Shown here: one piece after another, positions 8,801 through 17,832 of the stretch
Layout of the letters: each line of letters opens with the position of its first letter
Position numbering within the stretch: position 1 is the stretch's first letter
From: an uncultured Selenomonadales bacterium
GTDB taxonomy: Bacteria; Bacillota; Negativicutes; Selenomonadales; Selenomonadaceae
Assembly (NCBI GenBank): GCA_900314765.1
Contig: OMWN01000028.1
Coordinates: 28,904-92,903, forward strand
Direction of reading: 5' to 3'
Length of the DNA stretch: 64,000 bases
Translations under genes and position numbers: made by a program
The notes under the pieces: model-generated
What the model was told of the DNA's origin: nothing
The model's database searches: none
The model's input: the letters and a program-made list of their open reading frames with translations, nothing else

Positions 8801-9517
8801 CTAATAATCAATGACAATCGCCGAGATATTGTCGTGGCTGTCATTTTTGAGCGCCGCATCGACAAGCGCCTGCGCGCGATTTTCGACAGCTCTGTCGCCA
8901 ATGATGCGGGCTATCTCCTCATCCGTCACGACGGAGTGAACACCGTCGCTCATGAGCGCGATCGTGTCGCCCTCGGCGACATCAAACGTGCCCGTGTCGA
9001 CGATGAGATTTTCGTCGACGCCGACGGCCCTCATAAGCACGTTGCGCTGCGGGTGGACACGCGCCTCCTCCGCTGTGATTTTGCCCTTCTCCACAAGGTC
9101 ATTCACATACGAATGGTCGCGCGTCACTTGACGAAGCTCGCCGCCGCGCAGCACATAGAGCCGCGTGTCGCCGACATGCGCGAAGTAGCCTTTGCCGCCT
9201 TCCTCATGAAACAGCGTCGCCGTCGTGCCCATGCCCTTGTATTCCGGATGATTGCTCACATGCTCGAGAATTTTTTCGTTGGCGCCCGTTATGATTTTTT
9301 TCAGCGAAATCTCGCTGACGCCGAGGCTCGCCTCATCGCGGAGCACTGCCTCTGCCATGTCGATGACAGCCGTGCTCGCGACCTCGCCCGCCACATGGCC
9401 GCCCATGCCGTCCGCCACGATGAATGTGTCCGGCGCGATTTTCGCGACCCTGTCCTCATTGTTCGGACGCGTTGGGCCTATGTCCGTCGCAAGAGAGGCA
9501 TTTTTTATTTTTAGCAC
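8801..9517 (-). CDS. stp: PP2C-type Ser/Thr protein phosphatase
   Basis: This metal-dependent phosphatase (Stp/PrpC family) reverses phosphorylation by the adjacent PASTA kinase. The 238-residue protein has the PP2C motifs DIGPTRPNNEDR, VADGMGGHVAGE, FAHVGDTRLY, LMSDGV and HDNIS-type endings that supply the metal-binding aspartates. The start is GTG, with GAGGTGA upstream that overlaps the end of the FHA gene. The two genes are one base apart, so co-translation is likely. A 148-bp repeat separates it from prkC, but the order rlmN-FHA-stp-prkC is retained. Confidence 0.95.
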   Translation of the reverse strand: MLKIKNASLATDIGPTRPNNEDRVAKIAPDTFIVADGMGGHVAGEVASTAVIDMAEAVLRDEASLGVSEISLKKIITGANEKILEHVSNHPEYKGMGTTATLFHEEGGKGYFAHVGDTRLYVLRGGELRQVTRDHSYVNDLVEKGKITAEEARVHPQRNVLMRAVGVDENLIVDTGTFDVAEGDTIALMSDGVHSVVTDEEIARIIGDRAVENRAQALVDAALKNDSHDNISAIVIDY

Positions 9518-9518
9518 T

Positions 9519-10262
9519 CTATATCACCTCATAGCGGATTACGGTGCTGCCGAGCCTGACCTCGTCGCCGTCGCTTAAGCAGGCCGACTTCACGAGCTCG
9601 CCGTTCACGAATGTGCCGTTCAGACTGTCCGCGTCGTATATGACGTGGCGATGACGCTCATACTCGACGTACGCATGAAGCCGCGACGCATTGAGGTCAC
9701 TGAGGACAAGCTCATTCTTGTCGCGTCGCCCGATGTATATCTTTCGCTCGCCGAATTCGAGCGTCTTGTCCATGTCTGGCCCATCGATGACGCGCATGAC
9801 GACGAATTTCCGCGCGGGCGGCAGATTGAGCGGCACCTCATAGCCGAGGCGCGCGAGCACGAGCGTGCCGCCGTCCGCGCCGTCGACCTCGTCCTCTTCT
9901 CGCTCATCCTCGAAGCACGAGCTCACGTCGCACTCGCCCTCCGTCATGTCGAACGACTCCGAGAGCTTCACGTCGAGCGGACCGTCCATGAAGCTATCAG
10001 AGAGAATGACCTCGCGCTCGATGAACATGTTTATTTCTTCGATGAAGCGGCGCGATGACAGCCGATGATAATCATCGACGCAGAGCGACACCTCGAACGA
10101 GTTTGGCAAAAGCGCGCCGCGCGAGAGCTTTCTTCTGCTTTTTTTGAGCTCTTCGCCGAGCGCGAGCTCCACGTCGTCGGGCGTAAGCTCATTTCTGATG
10201 CCCCGATGAAAAAGGCCGCCGATATGTTTTTCAAAAAGTGAGCCGATTTTTGGAAATTTCAA
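9519..10262 (-). CDS. FhaA-like protein: DUF3662 domain plus FHA domain
   Basis: The 247-residue protein has an N-terminal DUF3662 (FhaA N-terminal) region, an acidic linker around residues 110-130 (EDEREEDEVDG) and a C-terminal FHA domain from about residue 165. FHA domains bind phosphothreonine; the signature IYIGRRDKNELVL..SRLHAYV and NGTFVNGE are present. It probably serves as a phospho-dependent adaptor or substrate of the PASTA kinase encoded two genes downstream (inference from family and context). The start is TTG with a G-rich site upstream. Confidence 0.88.
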   Translation of the reverse strand: MKFPKIGSLFEKHIGGLFHRGIRNELTPDDVELALGEELKKSRRKLSRGALLPNSFEVSLCVDDYHRLSSRRFIEEINMFIEREVILSDSFMDGPLDVKLSESFDMTEGECDVSSCFEDEREEDEVDGADGGTLVLARLGYEVPLNLPPARKFVVMRVIDGPDMDKTLEFGERKIYIGRRDKNELVLSDLNASRLHAYVEYERHRHVIYDADSLNGTFVNGELVKSACLSDGDEVRLGSTVIRYEVI

Positions 10263-10287
10263 ATCGAATCCCCCTCGATGATGCCGA

Positions 10288-10358
10288 AGGAAACACTGAT
10301 TATTTCAGCGAAAAAATCTCTCGTCAATACTACAGCTTTAATTAATCAGCGCTTCAAT
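10288..10358. repeat. Short repeat, family 3 (AAGGAAACACTGATT ends), minimal copy
   Basis: The left end reads GGAAACACTGATTATTTCAGC. The right end, read on the other strand, is GAAGCGCTGATTAATTAAAGC, an imperfect inverted copy. Only about 30 bases lie between. It fills the gap between rlmN and the FHA gene. Related ends occur at 38346-38512, 54085-54243 and 61236-61254. Confidence 0.65.
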
Positions 10359-10365
10359 AAAAATT

Positions 10366-11409
10366 TTACTTCTCTATGTGCTGATTGCGCAGTTGGCCGC
10401 ATGCCGCAGCAATGTCCGTTCCCATCTCGCGCCGTACCGTCGCCGCAATGTGTCGCTCCGTCAAAATTTGCAGGAATTTTTCTATTCGCGCTGATGACGG
10501 TCGCTTAAAATCACGCTCCGTCACGGGATTGAGCGGAATGAGATTGACGCTCGCGAGCTGACCGCGAATGAGGCGCGCGAGCTCCTTCGCGTTGTCGTCG
10601 CTGTCATTGACACCCGCAATCAAAAGATACTCGTACGTCACGCGCCGCTTTGTCGTGTCGCCATAGCGCTTGCCCGCCGCGACGACGGCGGCAATGCCGT
10701 ATTTTTTATTGATGGGCATGAGCTCTGAGCGTATGTCGTCGTTCGGCGCGTGAAGCGATATGGCGAGCGACACGGGTATCTCCTCCGCCGCGAGACGGTC
10801 GATGCCCTCGACGATGCCCGCCGTTGAGAGCGTGATGCTCCTGTACGATATGCCGAGCGTGTACGGCTCATGAACGAGGCGCATGAACTTCACGACATTC
10901 TCGTAGTTCATCATCGGCTCGCCCGAGCCCATGAGCACCATCGTGTCCACTTTCTTGTCCTCGTTCTGCCTCAGATAATCGTCGATGAACAGCACCTCCG
11001 CGAGCATCTCGCCCGACGTGAGATTGCGCTCGACGCCGTGCACCGTCGACGCGCAGAACGCGCAGCCCATCGCGCAGCCCGCCTGCGTCGATATGCAGAT
11101 GCTCGAGCCGTAGTTGTGGCGCATGAGCACGGACTCGACGGCGACGCCATCGCCAAAGCCCAAGAGAAACTTCGTCGTCTCGCCGTCTGATGAATCCCAT
11201 TTCTCGATGAGCGTCGGGCGCTGAATGACGAAATGCTCGCTGAGCGTCTCCTGCATCGCCTTGCCGATGTTCGTCATCTCAGCGAACGACGACGCGCCTT
11301 TTTTGTACATCCAATCGGCTATCTGCTTCGCACGAAATTTTTGCAGCTTCAGCGCCGTGATTTTCTGTTCAATTTCCGCCAGTGTCAATCCATAAATATT
11401 CTCAAGCAT
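10366..11409 (-). CDS. rlmN: 23S rRNA/tRNA adenine-C2 methyltransferase RlmN
   Basis: RlmN is a radical-SAM enzyme that methylates C2 of A2503 in 23S rRNA and of A37 in some tRNAs. The 347-residue protein has the cluster motif CAMGCAFC at about residues 112-119, the GSGEPMMNY motif, and the C-terminal catalytic cysteine in AAACGQLR. The start ATG follows AAAGGA. In this cluster it lies between rsmB and the FHA-stp-prkC genes, a layout common in Firmicutes. Confidence 0.96.
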   Translation of the reverse strand: MLENIYGLTLAEIEQKITALKLQKFRAKQIADWMYKKGASSFAEMTNIGKAMQETLSEHFVIQRPTLIEKWDSSDGETTKFLLGFGDGVAVESVLMRHNYGSSICISTQAGCAMGCAFCASTVHGVERNLTSGEMLAEVLFIDDYLRQNEDKKVDTMVLMGSGEPMMNYENVVKFMRLVHEPYTLGISYRSITLSTAGIVEGIDRLAAEEIPVSLAISLHAPNDDIRSELMPINKKYGIAAVVAAGKRYGDTTKRRVTYEYLLIAGVNDSDDNAKELARLIRGQLASVNLIPLNPVTERDFKRPSSARIEKFLQILTERHIAATVRREMGTDIAAACGQLRNQHIEK

Positions 11410-11465
11410 CTTATTTCCTTTATATGAGATTCAAGAAAAACTGCTCATCCTAATTGGGCTGTGCA

Positions 11466-11668
11466 AACCCTCTCCGGCCCCTACGGGGCCACCTCCCCCA
11501 AAGGGGGAGGCAAAATTCGAGAATTTTTGTGTTTAAACTTAAACTACGAAACCATCGATTTCACGCTTTCATTAGTCGATCATTCGGCTAGCGTAAATAA
11601 TTTCAGAATCTGTGGGGTCAGCCTCCCCCTCTGGGGGAGGTGCCGAGCGAATGCGAGGCGGAGAGGGT
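11466..11668. repeat. GC-rich inverted-end repeat, family 1, copy B
   Basis: Left end AACCCTCTCCGGCCCC, right end GAGGCGGAGAGGGT. The core contains CGCTTTCATTAGTCGAT, GGCTAGCGTAAATAAT and TCAGAATCTGTGG, shared with copies C and D. It sits in the 349-base gap between rsmB and rlmN, two genes that otherwise read as one operon. Nothing else is visible in that gap. Confidence 0.88.
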
Positions 11669-11758
11669 CACGCAACCGAGTCATTTTACATCTGATTTCA
11701 TAATGCATTAAAACATGAAAAACGAAATTCAAAAACACAGCGTTTTTATAAATTCACC

Positions 11759-13099
11759 TTACACTTTTCGCCTCATGCGCGCTATGAAAAATCCGTCGAC
11801 GCCGTCGCGCTGCGGATATAGCTGTATCATTTCCTCGTCGCGTTTCTTTATCGGGAGCAGTTGCCCCGCGTTCTCGAGCGCAAATTCATCGTGGCGCGCG
11901 AGGAACGCGCGCACGACGTCCTCATTCTCTGCGTGATTCATCGTGCACGTGCTGTAGACGATGACGCCACCCGCCTTCACCGCGCGCGCCGCGCTCTCGA
12001 GTATCTCGCTTTGGAGCTTCGGCAGTTTGTTTATCTCCGACAGCCTTTTTCGCCATCGCGCGTCGGGGCGACGCCTCAGCACGCCGAGCCCCGAGCACGG
12101 CGCATCAATCAGCACGCGGTCTGCCATCGCCTCATATTCCTCGCCGATTTCCCGCGCGTCCATATTAATCGTCTCTACAATGTCGATGCCAAGCCGCGCG
12201 GCGTTCTCCTCGACCGTCTTTAGCTTCGCCTCGTATATGTCTGCCGCTATGACGCGCCCATCATTTTTCATCATGGCCGCAATGTGCGTCGTCTTGCCGC
12301 CCGGCGCACTGCACGCATCGATAACGAGCTCTCCGGGCTTCGGCTCAAGGATATGCGCGACCATCATCGAGCTCTCGTCCTGCGCTTGCCAGAGTCCATC
12401 TGCCAGCGACTTCATCGTGTCCATATTGCCGTGCTTCGTGCACAGTATGCCCTCCGTCGCCCATTTCGACGACTCGACCGTCGCGCCCTCGTTCTCCATG
12501 ATCATCATGAGCTCGTTGCGGCTCGTCTTCAGCGTGTTCGCGCGTATCGAGAGCACTGCGGGCTCATTGTCAAACGCGCAGAGTTTTTTCGTCTCGTCCA
12601 CGCCAAATTCGCCAATCCATCGCTTCACGAGCCACCTTGGGTGCATCATCGTGAGCGCGATGCTGTCGGCATCGTCATCTTCCGCCGATGGAAACTTCGC
12701 GCGCTCGGGCTCGCGCACCGCCGTCCGCAGCACGGCGTTCACATATTTCGATGCGCCGATGCGCTTCTCATGCTTTTTCACGAGCTCGACCATCTCATTG
12801 ACAGCCGCAGACGGCGGCACCTTGTCGAGGAAAAACAGTTGATAGACACCGAGCCTCAGTGCCGCGCGCACGATGGGCGACAGCTTTTTTACGAGCTTAG
12901 TCGAATATTTTTTTATGATCCAATCGAGCGTGTCGCCCGCCTTCACGGCGCCGTAGACGAGCTCCGTCGCAAATCGCCTGTCTATGTCCTTTATGTCGGG
13001 CGATTTTTTGAGCTCGCGCGCGAGCGACACATTCGCGTACGCGTCGTTCTCGTGCACGTCCATGAGCACGAGCATCGCGATTTCACGCGCCTTATCCAT
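11759..13099 (-). CDS. rsmB: 16S rRNA m5C967 methyltransferase RsmB
   Basis: This SAM-dependent enzyme methylates cytosine 967 of 16S rRNA. An N-terminal NusB-like RNA-binding domain covers about residues 1-140. The catalytic domain shows ACSAPGGKTTH (SAM binding), DAPCSGLG and STCTMNHAEN, giving the two catalytic cysteines of the family. The ATG at 13099 is chosen because AAAGGA lies eight bases upstream; an ATG two codons earlier is too close to it. The start overlaps the DUF116 gene by eight bases, so translation is probably coupled. Confidence 0.95.
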   Translation of the reverse strand: MDKAREIAMLVLMDVHENDAYANVSLARELKKSPDIKDIDRRFATELVYGAVKAGDTLDWIIKKYSTKLVKKLSPIVRAALRLGVYQLFFLDKVPPSAAVNEMVELVKKHEKRIGASKYVNAVLRTAVREPERAKFPSAEDDDADSIALTMMHPRWLVKRWIGEFGVDETKKLCAFDNEPAVLSIRANTLKTSRNELMMIMENEGATVESSKWATEGILCTKHGNMDTMKSLADGLWQAQDESSMMVAHILEPKPGELVIDACSAPGGKTTHIAAMMKNDGRVIAADIYEAKLKTVEENAARLGIDIVETINMDAREIGEEYEAMADRVLIDAPCSGLGVLRRRPDARWRKRLSEINKLPKLQSEILESAARAVKAGGVIVYSTCTMNHAENEDVVRAFLARHDEFALENAGQLLPIKKRDEEMIQLYPQRDGVDGFFIARMRRKV

Positions 13100-13895
13100 T
13101 TTCATTGTCCTTTTCGTCGTGGATGAGCATTCTCTCTATCTCCTCGCGCACGAGATTTATGTCGACGTGCGTGTTGTAGCATGGCCCATTCGGGCGAATA
13201 TTCATGACGCCGACCGCTGGCAGTGGGTAGACGTCCTGTATGCCGCTCGTGAGGTCGCGCTCACAGGCAATGGCCAGCACCGCCCGCGGGCGAATTTTCT
13301 TCACGGTCTGACGCGCGAGCGTGCCGCCCGTCACGACGAAGAAATGAAAGCCCATCTCCTCAGCGAGCGTCACGAGCGCGCCGATATCACAGCCGCCGCA
13401 GCGCTTGCAGTTCGCCATCGGATCACGCGTGATTTTGTGCGGGCAGCTCGCGAGCTGCAGGCAATGCGGCGTGACGACGAGCAGCTCATTAGCGTGCACC
13501 TTTATATGCTGCTGGTGAATGATTTGGTTGCTGACCGCGACGAATGACCGCTCTATGCGACGACGACTCACGCCGAAAATCTTGCCGAGCAACACCGCTA
13601 TCGGAAAAAGCGCATTGATGAGGGCGTACGTCCTGCGCTGAAAAAGCGAGAAGAACGGCAGCCCCATGATTGCACCAACGATGCTGACGATGCCGAGCCC
13701 CGTGACGATGATGACCGCCGCGAAAAGCCCGCCGATGATGCCCGGCAAGTACTCCGAAATCTCGCGAAGGCCGAGGTAGCTCACGCGCCAGACGCCGTAG
13801 CCGATGGCCGCGACAATGACGAGAGAGAGCGACATGAGGGCGATGAAAAGCCTCTTGCGCGGCCTCTCAAGGCCCAGTTCCAGTGTATCTGCCAT
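13092..13895 (-). CDS. DUF116 family membrane-anchored cysteine-rich protein
   Basis: The 267-residue protein begins with two or three hydrophobic helices (about 18-40 and 55-105). It then has a soluble region with clustered cysteines (HCLQLASCPHK, NCKRCGGCD and a later CERD and CYN), suggesting a metal or Fe-S site. This matches the DUF116 family, whose function is not established. Genes of this family commonly lie between fmt and rsmB in Firmicutes, as here, so a link to translation or tRNA/rRNA maturation is possible but only inferred. Start: ATG with AGAGGTT upstream. Confidence 0.85.
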   Translation of the reverse strand: MADTLELGLERPRKRLFIALMSLSLVIVAAIGYGVWRVSYLGLREISEYLPGIIGGLFAAVIIVTGLGIVSIVGAIMGLPFFSLFQRRTYALINALFPIAVLLGKIFGVSRRRIERSFVAVSNQIIHQQHIKVHANELLVVTPHCLQLASCPHKITRDPMANCKRCGGCDIGALVTLAEEMGFHFFVVTGGTLARQTVKKIRPRAVLAIACERDLTSGIQDVYPLPAVGVMNIRPNGPCYNTHVDINLVREEIERMLIHDEKDNENG

Positions 13896-13943
13896 ATATA
13901 ATGAACCTCTTATGAATCCATTAAATCCAGTATTTTAGAATTT

Positions 13944-14909
13944 TTACTCAAACTTGCTGCCAACGGTAATGGCGTGACCCCTCAAATAGTCGGCGGCGCT
14001 CATGCGCTTCTTGCCCGGCGCCTGTATCTCCGTGATGGTAATGACGCCGTCGCCCGTCGCTACATCTATGCCGTCTTTGCCGACCGCAACGATCTCTCCC
14101 GCCACGCTTGCGCCGTCAGATGCCACGACGCTCACTTTCGTGCGCCATATCTTATACTTTTTGCCGTCCATTGACGAATAGGCGCCGGGCCACGAGTCGA
14201 GCGCGCGCACGAGGTCGTGAATGCTTTTCGCGCTCTTCGTCCAATCGATATGACCCGTCTCACTCGTGAGCATCGGCGAATAGCGCGCGTTTTCCTTGAC
14301 GCCCGTGTCGTCCTGCTTCTCGCGCTTTGCCGTACCGTCGATGAGCGCGTTCACCGTCGAGACGAGGAGTCGCGCGCCCATCTTTGAGAGCGCATCGTGA
14401 AGCTCCTCGAGCGTCATGTCGGGCGTGATCTCTATCTCGTCGCGCTCGAGCATGTCGCCCGTGTCGAGCCCCACGTCCATCATCATCGTCGTGACGCCTG
14501 TCTTTGTCTCGCCGTTTATGATGCACCACTGCATCGGCGCCGCCCCACGATACGACGGCAGGAGCGACGCGTGCACATTCACGCAGCCGAGGCGCGGCAC
14601 ATCGAGCAGCGCCTTCGACAGTATTTGCCCGAATGCGACGACGACAATGATGTCCGGCGCTATCTTTTTCAGCGTCGTGACAAATTCGTCCGTCTTCACG
14701 CGCTCAGGCTGATACACATCGATGCCGCGCTCGACGGCGAATGATTTCACAGGCGACGGCGTGAGCTTATGGCCACGACCACGCGGCCTGTCGGGCTGCG
14801 TCACGACGCCGACGACATCGACGCGCTCCATTTCCGTGAGCGCTTTCAGACACGGCACCGCGAAATCCGGCGTGCCCATGAAGACGGCCTTTATCGTTTT
14901 ATTCGTCAT
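13944..14909 (-). CDS. fmt: Methionyl-tRNA formyltransferase
   Basis: Fmt transfers a formyl group from 10-formyl-THF to initiator Met-tRNA. The 321-residue protein shows FMGTPDFAVP, NVHASLLPSYRGAAP (catalytic Asn and His) and GLDTGDML (catalytic Asp), then a C-terminal OB-like domain. Its start overlaps the end of def by 11 bases. The pair therefore encodes both addition and removal of the formyl group. Confidence 0.96.
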   Translation of the reverse strand: MTNKTIKAVFMGTPDFAVPCLKALTEMERVDVVGVVTQPDRPRGRGHKLTPSPVKSFAVERGIDVYQPERVKTDEFVTTLKKIAPDIIVVVAFGQILSKALLDVPRLGCVNVHASLLPSYRGAAPMQWCIINGETKTGVTTMMMDVGLDTGDMLERDEIEITPDMTLEELHDALSKMGARLLVSTVNALIDGTAKREKQDDTGVKENARYSPMLTSETGHIDWTKSAKSIHDLVRALDSWPGAYSSMDGKKYKIWRTKVSVVASDGASVAGEIVAVGKDGIDVATGDGVITITEIQAPGKKRMSAADYLRGHAITVGSKFE

Positions 14910-15369
14910 CGTCTCCCGTCTCCCGCCTCAAGTTCTTCGCAATGTCGATGAAGAGAATGCCGTCTAGGTGGTCGCACTCGTGCTGAATGCAGCGCGCGAG
15001 CAGCTTCTCTGCGGCGAGCTTCCTGCGCTTGCCGTAGCGCGTCGTATACTCGACCTCTATCTTCGCCGCGCGCTCGACGTCGCCGTATATGTCCGGCACG
15101 GAGAGGCAGCCCTCCGAGTCAATCGCGCTGCCATCGCGCATCGTTATCACAGGGTTGATGAGTTCGAGAATGCCGTCACCTATGTCTATGACGACCGCTC
15201 GCATCGAGACGCCCACCTGCGGCGCCGCGATGCCTATGCCGTTGAATTTATACATCGTCTCAGCCATGTCATCGAGAAGATGCCTGAGCTTTGCGTCCAC
15301 CTTTTTCACGGGCGCGCACTTCGTCTTGAGCACGGGCGCACCGGCCTTCATGATATTGAGTATTGCCAT
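14899..15369 (-). CDS. def: Peptide deformylase
   Basis: Def removes the N-formyl group from new proteins before Map acts. All three metal-site motifs are present: GIGIAAPQVG, EGCLSVPD and QHECDHLDG. The start MAILNIM at 15369 (156 residues) fits the family and follows AGAAGG; an in-frame ATG nine codons upstream has no site. It is the first gene of the long minus-strand cluster and lies downstream of ssrA. Confidence 0.95.
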   Translation of the reverse strand: MAILNIMKAGAPVLKTKCAPVKKVDAKLRHLLDDMAETMYKFNGIGIAAPQVGVSMRAVVIDIGDGILELINPVITMRDGSAIDSEGCLSVPDIYGDVERAAKIEVEYTTRYGKRRKLAAEKLLARCIQHECDHLDGILFIDIAKNLRRETGDDDE

Positions 15370-15463
15370 ATCCTGCCTTCTTTCTATATTTTTCAATCAT
15401 TACATTATATCACACATAATAATAAAGACTAGCAAAAATATTTTTAACCAGCTTTATACATAC

Positions 15464-15495
15464 AAATAAAGCCACCACAAAAACTGTGATGGCTT
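15464..15495 (-). terminator. Terminator of ssrA
   Basis: On the minus strand, AAGCCATCAC (from 15495) pairs with GTGGTGGCTT (to 15469), allowing one G-U pair, followed by TTATTTG. It starts 11 bases past the tmRNA CCA end. Confidence 0.8.
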
Positions 15496-15505
15496 GGGTT
15501 ATTAC

Positions 15506-15854
15506 TGGTGGAGATGAGGAGAATTGAACTCCTGTCCGAAGGTGTCGTTTCACGGGTTTCTCCGAGCGAAGCCTGTGTTTTGCTTTAAGGTCTCAGGCGT
15601 CCGCAGGCAGACTCAAAAGACCCGATCTCGATGAAGTTCTCCACCAATCTCCGAGAATTGACGATGGAACAGCCCACGGCTGTCCTCTATCCTACCCGCG
15701 TGGGCTCAGATAAGTAGAGGCTGGCGTTAAGCCGCCAGAGCGTAATCTTCGTTTGCTTTTATGTTTAGATAAAAGTTTCACCTTGCTGACGGGATGGTGA
15801 CCCCCGGCTCGCTGCCCATGCACCGTCCGCCCCCGTCGAGACCATTGCATCCCC
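15506..15854 (-). ncRNA. ssrA: Transfer-messenger RNA (tmRNA)
   Basis: This 349-nt RNA rescues stalled ribosomes. The 5' end GGGGATG pairs with CATCTCC just before ACCA at the 3' end, giving the tRNA-like acceptor stem, and the T-arm GTTCAATTC is visible. The resume frame at 15756-15727 reads GCA AAC GAA GAT TAC GCT CTG GCG GCT TAA, a tag of sequence ANEDYALAA. That is a typical Firmicutes-type degradation tag recognised by ClpXP and ClpAP/ClpC-class proteases. The CCA is encoded. Confidence 0.97.
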
Positions 15855-15989
15855 GATGAGGCACATTGCGTGCATGACTTTCACTGTGTTTATTCTACAA
15901 TAACGAGCAGTCTTCGTCAAGGTCATCGCTGAACCATGAGTTCAAAACAAAATCACACGCCACACGCACTAATGCCTCATCATTGTCTA

Positions 15990-16018
15990 TTGACTGAAAA
16001 TAAAACGGTCGATAAAAT
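15990..16018 (+). promoter_or_regulatory. Sigma-A type promoter for the HTH-SGNH pair
   Basis: TTGACT at 15990-15995 and TAAAAT at 16013-16018 are separated by 17 bases, and the first start codon is about 48 bases downstream. Confidence 0.65.
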
Positions 16019-16066
16019 AATAATGAAACTTTTATCAATTCAAAACCAGAGAGGTCTTTTACATTG

Positions 16067-16309
16067 ATGAACCGCGTAACACAATACAGGATACAGGCGG
16101 GCTGGTCGCCTAATGAGCTCTCGAGCATTTTCAAGGTGCCGGCGGGCATCGTGAACAAATGGGAGCACGGCGAGCTCGAACCGCCCGCGTGGATAGAGGA
16201 GCGCATTCGCGCGAAGATGATGGAGGAACAGAAAAAACGATTCTCGAAGAAAAAGCGTCGCCCAAATCCTTTGACGAGCGGCGACCCGACGCGCAGGTGG
16301 CATCCATGA
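16067..16309 (+). CDS. Small helix-turn-helix (XRE-like) protein
   Basis: The 80-residue protein is mostly one Cro/C1-type HTH (about residues 5-42, with PNELSSIFKVP as the first helix pair and IVNKWEHGELEPP following) and a very basic tail (KKRFSKKKRRP). It should bind DNA. The ATG at 16067 follows GAGAGG. Its stop codon overlaps the start of the SGNH hydrolase gene (ATGA), so the two are translationally coupled. It may regulate that gene or its own promoter (inference). I know no named homologue. Confidence 0.75.
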   Translation: MNRVTQYRIQAGWSPNELSSIFKVPAGIVNKWEHGELEPPAWIEERIRAKMMEEQKKRFSKKKRRPNPLTSGDPTRRWHP

Positions 16310-17733
16310 ATCATTCACGTATTTCTTTCAATGAAAAAATTGCGCGTCTCACGAAAAAAGTGATGGGACTCGTCACGGCATCGCTCATATCATTTTCATG
16401 CACGCCATCTTTAGCGCAGGCAAATGAATCGAGCGCGGCGAAGACGACCGAGGTGGCGGAGTTCACTGACCCCGCACCGACAAATCTCACGATGACGACA
16501 GCAGACGCGCCGCTATCGCTCTCGCCCATCATTCGATGGAGCAAGGACACGAACGCCGTCTCATACGAGCTCGAGCTCTTCAGCAAAAAGCCGAAGAAAA
16601 TTTCGCGCGAGAACGCGAGCAAAAAAGCCATCTATCGCACGAGCGACATATACGCAAATGCAGTCAACATCCCGATTGACGAAATCGTCGGCGAAAACGT
16701 GACACGTCAGCCGCTGTGGTGGCGCGTGCGCGCAAAAAATCTCGCGGGCGAGCCCATCAGCCCATTCAGCGACCTCGCGCCGCTATACACGAATGCGGAG
16801 CTGCCGAGGACGAATGCGCCCGTGCCGAACGAGATGCCCGAGGACGAGCTCGGCGCGCGTCTCCTCTACCCAGTGTACAGCTGGGTGCGGCCACACGATG
16901 CGGCGGGCTTTACGATAGAGCTATACGACACGGACCCCGACACGACCGATGACGCCGTGCCCATCGACACATTCACGTCGCCGATTGCCGAGTTCTACGA
17001 CCCGTCGCCGCGCCTCTCCGAAGAGCCATTCTACTGGCGCGTGCGCTCGACCGATGAAAACGGCGCACCGATTGGCGAGTGGTCGAGCGTGTCGTCATTC
17101 ACGACGTCGCCGAGCGAGCAATGGGACATCGGCGTCATGGGCGACAGCATCAGCCACGGCGGCGGCCATCTCTCGTATGGCCCCGAGGACCTCGAGTTCA
17201 GCTGGCTTCACTATCTCGATTTCCCCGCAATCAACCTGTCGCAGAGCGGCAACGTGACAGCTGACCTCGTTGAACGTTTCGAGCGCGACGTGCTGCCATT
17301 CCGCCCGCACTATCTCATCATCATGGCGGGCTCAAACGACCTGCGTTCCGATGAATTCACAACGGCTGAGGCCATAGACAACATAAAGGCGCTGACGATA
17401 AAATGCATCGCTCGCGGCATCAGCCCGATTTTTCTGACGTTGCCGCCCGTCAACGCCGCATCGATTCGGCGCGCGTTCGACGAGCCAACGGACCCCGATT
17501 GGCAGAGAAAATTCGCGGAATACAATGATTTCCTGCGCACGCTGCCGCACATAGACGTCGCGAGCTCGTTTGAGGCGTACAGCCTCGACGATGGCAGCCT
17601 GCCTGAATGGATGGGACTCGACGGGCTCCATGAGGACGTCATCGGCAAGCAGCTCATCGCTGCTCGCGTCAACGCCGATTGGGACAGGGCCGCTGCCGAG
17701 GCTGACAAAATCAAGCTTGAAATAAGGCCATAA
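16306..17733 (+). CDS. Exported SGNH/GDSL-family hydrolase with Fn3-like N-terminal region
   Basis: The 475-residue product starts with an unusually long signal peptide (basic n-region to about residue 20, hydrophobic core VMGLVTASLISFSC, probable cleavage after SLAQA). Residues 60-285 form two beta-rich units with repeated FYWRVRSTDENG/LWWRVRAKNLAG-type motifs, resembling fibronectin-type domains. The C-terminal SGNH esterase domain shows GDSISHG (catalytic Ser), GSND and DGLHED (Asp-His). It may deacetylate or de-esterify cell-wall or dietary polysaccharide (inference). The true start at 16306 overlaps the HTH stop; longer readings are out of context. Confidence 0.88.
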   Translation: MNHSRISFNEKIARLTKKVMGLVTASLISFSCTPSLAQANESSAAKTTEVAEFTDPAPTNLTMTTADAPLSLSPIIRWSKDTNAVSYELELFSKKPKKISRENASKKAIYRTSDIYANAVNIPIDEIVGENVTRQPLWWRVRAKNLAGEPISPFSDLAPLYTNAELPRTNAPVPNEMPEDELGARLLYPVYSWVRPHDAAGFTIELYDTDPDTTDDAVPIDTFTSPIAEFYDPSPRLSEEPFYWRVRSTDENGAPIGEWSSVSSFTTSPSEQWDIGVMGDSISHGGGHLSYGPEDLEFSWLHYLDFPAINLSQSGNVTADLVERFERDVLPFRPHYLIIMAGSNDLRSDEFTTAEAIDNIKALTIKCIARGISPIFLTLPPVNAASIRRAFDEPTDPDWQRKFAEYNDFLRTLPHIDVASSFEAYSLDDGSLPEWMGLDGLHEDVIGKQLIAARVNADWDRAAAEADKIKLEIRP

Positions 17734-17832
17734 GATGATATAATCACCTATAAACAGGGATTATCGTGATGATATTTGAAAACTTAAGGAAATATCTTAT
17801 ATCATGAGTTCGTAAAATTATAGAGAACGTAA

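Noticed and set aside
15895..16318. Minus-strand ORFs opposite the HTH gene
   Set aside because: Antisense to a better supported gene with promoter, Shine-Dalgarno and HTH motif.
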